Shown here piece after piece: positions 36,785 to 42,514 of a stretch of DNA of 42,514 nucleotides. The notes under the pieces were generated by a model. It was not told where the DNA came from, did not search any database, and saw only the letters and a list, made by a program, of their open reading frames with translations. The DNA is from Gammaproteobacteria bacterium. GTDB taxonomy: Bacteria; Pseudomonadota; Gammaproteobacteria; Pseudomonadales; Pseudomonadaceae. Every line of letters begins with the position of its first letter. Position 1 is the stretch's first letter. A program made the translations under genes and the position numbers. The stretch is taken from assembly GCA_012719655.1 (NCBI GenBank), contig JAAXZZ010000102.1:1-42514 (forward strand), read 5' to 3'.

Positions 36785-37309
36785 ATGTCTGACTATCTCG
36801 ACGACTCGCTGGACGAAGAAGAAAAAAGCAAATCACAAGTCAAGCGCGAAATGCTGGCTTTGCAACAGCTAGGCTTACGCCTTGCAGACCTTAAGCCTGA
36901 ATTACTGAATAAAATGCCGCTCAGTGACGAGCTGCGCAGAGCATTGGACGAAACCTGCAAACACACCGCGCACATTGCGCGTAAACGCCATTCGCAGTTT
37001 CTCGGTAAACTACTGCGCAATCACGACATTGACGCCATTATGCAGCCAATGAATCTGGCTGACAGTCAAACCCGTGAATACAACAACCGGTTTCATGCTT
37101 TAGAACGCTGGCGTAACCGTCTGATCGAAGAAGGTGATCCGGCGCTACAAAGCTTTGTCGAAGACTACCCCGATACTGATATTCAGCATTTACGTAGCTT
37201 AATTCGTCATGCTCAACATGAGTTGGCGCGTAATAAAGCACCAACGGCATCACGCAAAATATTTAAATATTTACGCGATTTAGATGAGCAGCGTCTTGGT
37301 TTAAAATAA
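36785..37309 (+). CDS. darP: Ribosome biogenesis factor DarP/YjgA (DUF615)
   Basis: [56 protein letters not shown]; start at the ATG 36785. Confidence 0.93.
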   Translation: MSDYLDDSLDEEEKSKSQVKREMLALQQLGLRLADLKPELLNKMPLSDELRRALDETCKHTAHIARKRHSQFLGKLLRNHDIDAIMQPMNLADSQTREYNNRFHALERWRNRLIEEGDPALQSFVEDYPDTDIQHLRSLIRHAQHELARNKAPTASRKIFKYLRDLDEQRLGLK

Positions 37310-37320
37310 ACCTAGCACTT

Positions 37321-37356
37321 TTGGCGTATTGCTCTGAGTCATCCGCAATACGCCAA
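37321..37356. terminator. Hairpin between convergent darP and tldD, possible bidirectional terminator
   Basis: Perfect 12-nt arms ttggcgtattgc (37321-37332) / gcaatacgccaa (37345-37356), 12-nt loop; no clear T-tract. Confidence 0.55.
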
Positions 37357-37364
37357 GTGCAGGA

Positions 37365-38807
37365 CTAACAGCCCGTACCACCCACAGTCATACCGTCAAT
37401 CTTCAAGGTCGGCTGACCTACCCCCACAGGTACTGACTGCCCTGCTTTGCCGCAAACGCCAACACCACTGTCTAACGCCAAATCATTACCTACCATGGAA
37501 ACTTGACGCATAGCTTCTGGGCCATTACCAATTAAGGTCGCACCTTTAACCGGTGCAGTGATTTTGCCATCTTCAATTAAATAAGCTTCGCTGGTAGAAA
37601 ACACAAACTTGCCGCTGGTGATATCCACTTGCCCGCCACCTAAGTTGGCACAATAGAGACCACGTTTGACCGAACTAATAATCTCTTGCGGATCACTTTC
37701 ACCCGCTAACATATAAGTATTGGTCATGCGCGGCATCGGCACATGTGCGTAGGACTCCCGACGGCCATTACCGGTCGGCGCTACCCCCATTAAACGTGCA
37801 TTCATGCTGTCCTGCATATAACCTCGCAGCACACCCTTTTCAATCAAAGTTGTGCACTGTGTTGGCGTACCTTCATCATCAATACTTAACGAGCCACGTC
37901 GTCCGACTAAGGTGCCATCGTCAACAATGGTACACAGCGACGACGCCACTTGCTGGCCAACTTTACCGCTGTAGGCGGAACTGCCTTTGCGATTAAAATC
38001 CCCCTCTAAGCCGTGACCTACGGCTTCATGCAACAGAACACCACTCCAGCCTGGACCGAGCACCACAGGTAAAGTGCCCGCTGGTGCAGCAATCGCTTCA
38101 AGATTCACTTGCGCCTGGCGCACCGCTTCACGGGCAAACTCCATAGCACGGTCTTGCTCTAAAAAGTAACGGTAGTCGGTACGCCCACCACCACCGGCAC
38201 TGCCGCGCTCACGCCGGCCGTTGTGCTCAATAATCACACTGACGTTAAAACGCACCAACGGACGCACATCAGCAGCTAAACGCCCGTCCAAGGTCGCCAC
38301 TAAAATCTGCTCCCAAGAGCCAGTTAAACTCACCGTCACTTGGCACACTCGGGAATCGAGAGCACGAGTTGCTGCATCAATTTTTTTCAGCAGCGCAACT
38401 TTCTCTTCACGACTGATCACTTCCAGCGGGTTATCGGCAGAGTATAAAGGTGTATGTGCCAGCGACTGAATAGCGATCGGCTGCACGTGCTGGCCAGATT
38501 GAGCGATGCTGCGCGAAGCCTGTGCTGCTTGCATAAGTGCTGGCAAAGTCAACGCATTGCTGTAAGAAAAACCGGTTTTCTCACCTGCTAGAGCGCGCAC
38601 ACCGACACCTTGATCAAGGCTAAAATTGCCTTCTTTAACGATACCTTCTTCAAGCACCCAAGCTTCAGAGATACGGTTTTCAAAATATAAATCAGCCGCA
38701 TCAATACCCGGTCCAGCTAATTCGCTGAACACACTGGATAGCTGCTCTATTCCTAAGCCTGTTGGTGCCAATAAAACAGAACTGGCGCTGGCTAACAAAT
38801 CACTCAT
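37365..38807 (-). CDS. tldD: Metalloprotease TldD
   Basis: [18 protein letters not shown]...; [25 protein letters not shown] (HExxxH), [10 protein letters not shown]. Start at the ATG 38807; the upstream extension in the ORF track overlaps the nitrilase gene. Confidence 0.95.
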   Translation of the reverse strand: MSDLLASASSVLLAPTGLGIEQLSSVFSELAGPGIDAADLYFENRISEAWVLEEGIVKEGNFSLDQGVGVRALAGEKTGFSYSNALTLPALMQAAQASRSIAQSGQHVQPIAIQSLAHTPLYSADNPLEVISREEKVALLKKIDAATRALDSRVCQVTVSLTGSWEQILVATLDGRLAADVRPLVRFNVSVIIEHNGRRERGSAGGGGRTDYRYFLEQDRAMEFAREAVRQAQVNLEAIAAPAGTLPVVLGPGWSGVLLHEAVGHGLEGDFNRKGSSAYSGKVGQQVASSLCTIVDDGTLVGRRGSLSIDDEGTPTQCTTLIEKGVLRGYMQDSMNARLMGVAPTGNGRRESYAHVPMPRMTNTYMLAGESDPQEIISSVKRGLYCANLGGGQVDITSGKFVFSTSEAYLIEDGKITAPVKGATLIGNGPEAMRQVSMVGNDLALDSGVGVCGKAGQSVPVGVGQPTLKIDGMTVGGTGC

Positions 38808-39658
38808 TGTGTGTCCTCTGTGTCTGCTGGCGATAACTGCGCAACAGAAAATCGTTTGTGTTGCCAAATTGGCATACGTTGGCGAATCAGCGCCTGCTCG
38901 ACAAGCGCGCCTGCATGGGTTAGACAGCCGGCACCGCTCGGTAACTCCGCTAACACCTTGCCCCAAGCATCAATGATTGCCGAGTGCCCAAAGGTTTCAC
39001 GACCTAAGCCATGAACGCCACCTTGGTTAGCGGCCAATATGACACACTGGGTTTCTATCGCCCGAGCGCGTAACAAAACCTGCCAATGCGCAGCACCCGT
39101 CAATGCGGTAAAGGCCGATGGCACGCTAATCAACTCAGCACCAGCATCACGTAATGCACTGTACAACTCAGGAAAGCGCAAATCGTAACAGATTGTCATA
39201 CCTAAGCGTCCAACCGGTGTGTCGACTACAGTGCAAGTTTGGCCAGCACGATAGCGCTCTGACTCGTTATAACGGCCTTGCTGATCAGCCACTGCAGCAT
39301 CAAACAAATGCAGTTTATCGTAACGCGCCACACACTCACCGTGCGGATCAAATAACAAAGAGCTCGCGCAAGGCTTACCCGCAAGTTGTCCAGCAGCAAG
39401 CAATGGCACTGTGCCGCCGACAAGCCACAAACCCAACTCGCGCGCAGCCTGTGCTAACCAAGGTAAGATGGGGCCGCATTGCTGCGCTTCAAGGCTAGCG
39501 ATATGCGCTGGATTAATATCACCCATTGCCGCAAAGTTTTCCGGCAGCACCGCCAATCGCGCACCTTCGGCTGCTGCCTGCTCAAGTAGTAACCGAGCAC
39601 AACTTAGATTTTGGGCTATATGTTCTCCCGAGACCATTTGAATCACTGCAACCGTCAT
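38804..39658 (-). CDS. Carbon-nitrogen (nitrilase-family) hydrolase
   Basis: 284 aa; [12 protein letters not shown] (Glu), [11 protein letters not shown] (Lys), [17 protein letters not shown] (Cys) catalytic triad; 4-nt overlap with tldD. Confidence 0.92.
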   Translation of the reverse strand: MTVAVIQMVSGEHIAQNLSCARLLLEQAAAEGARLAVLPENFAAMGDINPAHIASLEAQQCGPILPWLAQAARELGLWLVGGTVPLLAAGQLAGKPCASSLLFDPHGECVARYDKLHLFDAAVADQQGRYNESERYRAGQTCTVVDTPVGRLGMTICYDLRFPELYSALRDAGAELISVPSAFTALTGAAHWQVLLRARAIETQCVILAANQGGVHGLGRETFGHSAIIDAWGKVLAELPSGAGCLTHAGALVEQALIRQRMPIWQHKRFSVAQLSPADTEDTQ

Positions 39659-39793
39659 AGACGTTACCCACTGCGAATGCTTGCATATTCAGAACGCTGC
39701 TAACATTAGCAGCAGTGCCTAAGTTTACCCCGCAGAGCCTAAGGCACAACAGCTTATGCCATACTATAAAGCTGACTTATTTATAACGTGCCT

Positions 39794-42460
39794 ATGCCTA
39801 AGACTTTTAACATCGAAAACCTAGAATGCGCACAGTGGCGTCAAGCAATCGCCCATGGCGACTTTAAACGTGGCAAAGCATATGCAGATCAAGGCCGCAG
39901 CAGCGTGCTGCAACTGCAAGGTGCAACAATCACCGCGCAATGCAAAGGCTCCGCTGGACAAACCTACTTACAAACGATAACACTAGTGGATAAAAACAGT
40001 TATTACGATGTTAATGGTCGCTGCTCATGCTACGTAAGTTATAACTGTAAACATGTGGTTGCCGCACTGCTGACTCTTGAACAAATGCAGCAACAAGGTA
40101 AGCCGCCCCTCAGTTTGCCGAATGAGGCACGTACACTCAGTCAAATTCAAAGTGCGCCAGCGCTACAAATCTTCGATGCGCCTGTGCAGCCACCAATACC
40201 ACAGTTGACTTTTGGTAGCTTGTCACTGAAACGTTACGATGCACGTAGCACTCGTATGCAAAGTCAGGTACAGCATCGCGCAGCCTTAGCTTTCGACTAT
40301 CAAGGTCATCTCTGCAGTGGCAAAGCAACGCCTGACTTTCTAGCCACCACAGGTCCTTATCAACGCCTGCGCATCACTCGTGATTTAGACTTTGAACAGC
40401 AATGCCGAGAACAGCTAAAGACACTCGGCTGGAAAATATCATTGCGCCGCAGTGATGCTGTACCGCAGAGTGCTGGCGATGCTTATGAATTGGCCAGCGA
40501 GGCAGCCTGGTTAACCTTTATGCAACAACCTTTAGCCAAGCTGCGCGAGCAAGGTTGGCGCACACTGATGCTGCCAGAGTTTCAATTCAATCTACTGACC
40601 ATTGATCACTGGCATGCAGCCATTGAAGAGTCCCCAACCCTCGACTGGTTTTCCTTAGAACTGGGTATTGAGGTTGAGGGGAAAGTTATCAGCTTGCTAC
40701 CAATTTTGTTACAGCTGATTCGCCAATCACCGAAACTACTTGATCAAAAATATTTAGCACAACGTGATGATAATGATGTTGTACTGGTGCACTTGGGTAA
40801 GCTTGGCCAGCGCGTAGCACTACCTTATGCGCGCATCCGTGGGTTACTGAGCAGCTTGGCTGAGCTGTATGTACAAGAGGCTATCAGTACCGATCACAAA
40901 CTACGCTTACCGCGTCAAGAAGCTGTGCGCTTACTGCAACTGCAAGCTAAGGGTATCCAATGGCAAGGTGGTCAAACTATACGAGCCTTAGCCGAACGCC
41001 TTTCACAACCTTTAACAAGGTCAAGCCCTATCCCTGCAGGTTTAAATGCTAATTTACGCGCCTATCAGCATGCTGGCTTAACGTGGCTGCAAAATTTAAT
41101 GCAATTAGGCATGGGTGGTATTTTGGCCGACGATATGGGCTTGGGTAAAACCTTACAGAGCTTAGCGCATATCCTTAGCGAGAAAAACGCGCAGCGCCTG
41201 CAGCATCCCGCGTTGATTATTATGCCAACCAGCCTAATAGCTAACTGGCAGGATGAAGCGGCACGTTTTACGCCACAACTCAAAGTGTTGTCCTTACATG
41301 GACAACAGCGTCATGCTCTATTTGCACAGATCACTGCAGCCGATATTGTTCTTAGCACCTATGCATTGCTATCCCGTGATAGCGAGCAGCTTTTAGCACA
41401 TAAATGGCACATTGTGATTCTCGATGAAGCACAAACGATTAAGAATCCTCGCAGCAAAGCGGCCATCTGCGCTTCTCAATTAGATGCACAGCAGCGTTTA
41501 TGCTTAACCGGTACACCTTTAGAAAATAATTTAGGAGAACTCTGGTCGCTGTTTAACTTCCTTATGCCCGGCTGGCTCGGCGACAATAAAAACTTTACTC
41601 GCCAATACCGCACCCCAATTGAGCAACATGCTGATGAACAACGCTTGGCGCATCTACAAGGTCGTCTCAAACCCTTTATTTTAAGGCGCAGCAAAGAGCA
41701 AGTGGCTCGCGAGCTGCCAGCAAAAACCGAAATCACCCAATTCATTGAGCTTACGAGCGCTCAACGCGATCGTTACGAATCGCTGCGCCTGGCCATGGAT
41801 CAAAAAGTCCGCGGAGAAATCCAGCGCCTAGGCATAGGACGAAGTCATATTGTTGTCTTAGAGGCATTACTGCGCCTGCGCCAAGTTTGCTGTGATTTAC
41901 GCTTACTCAGCACTGAGGATGCCACGCAATACAGCAGTAACGATTCAGCTAAGCTGCAGCATTTGCTGGAAATGCTACGTAGCTTTAGCGCGGCTGGGAG
42001 GCGTATTTTGGTCTTTTCACAATTCACTAGCATGCTGACTTTAATTGCTGACGAACTTGATGCAGCACAGATCCCTTTTGTGCAACTGACCGGCCAGACC
42101 CGCGATCGGCGTAGCCCAGTGCAACGCTTCCAAGCCGGAGAAGTGCCTGTCTTTCTCATCAGCCTGAAAGCTGGCGGAGTTGGCTTAAATTTAACCGCAG
42201 CCGACACCGTCATCCATGTTGATCCTTGGTGGAATCCTGCCAGTGAAGCGCAAGCCAGCGACCGCGCATATCGTATCGGGCAAACTAAGCCGGTTTTTAT
42301 CTATAAGCTGATTGCTCGCGGCAGCGTTGAAGAAAAAATCCAACATCTGCAACAGCATAAAGCGGAGCTTGCCAGCAGTATTCTTGATGGCGGCGCCAGC
42401 GTCAGCGGTGGCTTAGATGAAGCCAGCATTGCAGCCCTTCTGGCGCCGCTTAGCCACTAG
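39794..42460 (+). CDS. SNF2-family helicase with N-terminal SWIM zinc finger
   Basis: ~888 aa; SWIM motif CSCYVSYNCKHVVAALL; helicase ILADDMGLGKTLQSLAHIL, LDEAQTIKNPRSK, LTGTPLENNLGELWSLFNFL, LKAGGVGLNLTAADTVIHVDPWWNPASEAQASDRAYRIGQ. Confidence 0.94.
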   Translation: MPKTFNIENLECAQWRQAIAHGDFKRGKAYADQGRSSVLQLQGATITAQCKGSAGQTYLQTITLVDKNSYYDVNGRCSCYVSYNCKHVVAALLTLEQMQQQGKPPLSLPNEARTLSQIQSAPALQIFDAPVQPPIPQLTFGSLSLKRYDARSTRMQSQVQHRAALAFDYQGHLCSGKATPDFLATTGPYQRLRITRDLDFEQQCREQLKTLGWKISLRRSDAVPQSAGDAYELASEAAWLTFMQQPLAKLREQGWRTLMLPEFQFNLLTIDHWHAAIEESPTLDWFSLELGIEVEGKVISLLPILLQLIRQSPKLLDQKYLAQRDDNDVVLVHLGKLGQRVALPYARIRGLLSSLAELYVQEAISTDHKLRLPRQEAVRLLQLQAKGIQWQGGQTIRALAERLSQPLTRSSPIPAGLNANLRAYQHAGLTWLQNLMQLGMGGILADDMGLGKTLQSLAHILSEKNAQRLQHPALIIMPTSLIANWQDEAARFTPQLKVLSLHGQQRHALFAQITAADIVLSTYALLSRDSEQLLAHKWHIVILDEAQTIKNPRSKAAICASQLDAQQRLCLTGTPLENNLGELWSLFNFLMPGWLGDNKNFTRQYRTPIEQHADEQRLAHLQGRLKPFILRRSKEQVARELPAKTEITQFIELTSAQRDRYESLRLAMDQKVRGEIQRLGIGRSHIVVLEALLRLRQVCCDLRLLSTEDATQYSSNDSAKLQHLLEMLRSFSAAGRRILVFSQFTSMLTLIADELDAAQIPFVQLTGQTRDRRSPVQRFQAGEVPVFLISLKAGGVGLNLTAADTVIHVDPWWNPASEAQASDRAYRIGQTKPVFIYKLIARGSVEEKIQHLQQHKAELASSILDGGASVSGGLDEASIAALLAPLSH

Positions 42461-42514
42461 AGCCTATATATATATTTTATAAAAATCTGAAATTTGCTAT
42501 GCTCGCCATTGGAC

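Noticed and set aside
42464-42478. TA-rich tract (tatatatatattttat) after the last gene
   Set aside because: Short low-complexity AT tract, probably promoter-adjacent for a gene beyond the window; not enough context to call anything.

Overview
The window (~42.5 kb) reads as a conserved housekeeping region of a gammaproteobacterium; protein sequences look Pseudomonadaceae-like (inference, no search run). From left to right: (1) a complete division/cell-wall (dcw) cluster on the minus strand, mraZ-rsmH-ftsL-ftsI-murE-murF-mraY-murD-ftsW-murG-murC-ddlB-ftsQ-ftsA-ftsZ-lpxC, ending in a strong intrinsic terminator and starting with a readable sigma70 promoter plus three 10-bp direct repeats matching the MraZ-box pattern; (2) RNase P RNA (rnpB, minus strand); (3) a HI0933-type flavoprotein, a TesB-like thioesterase, a HAD hydrolase, a DEAD-box helicase and an orphan periplasmic binding protein; (4) kdsD-kdsC-lptC-lptA-lptB-rpoN-hpf-ptsN-rapZ-ptsO(NPr), in which rapZ is broken by an apparent 1-nt deletion; (5) a SRAP protein, a DUF2007-like protein, an acyltransferase, prmA, a zinc-ribbon/DUF3426 protein, pmbA/tldE, darP(yjgA), tldD, a nitrilase-family amidohydrolase and a SWIM/SNF2 helicase. 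I saw no CRISPR array, tRNA, rRNA, transposon, prophage or defence island. I did not find a convincing undescribed system. The best second-look items are the rapZ frameshift, the rnpB promoter architecture, the MraZ-box promoter, several intergenic inverted repeats and local departures from the usual Pseudomonas gene order.
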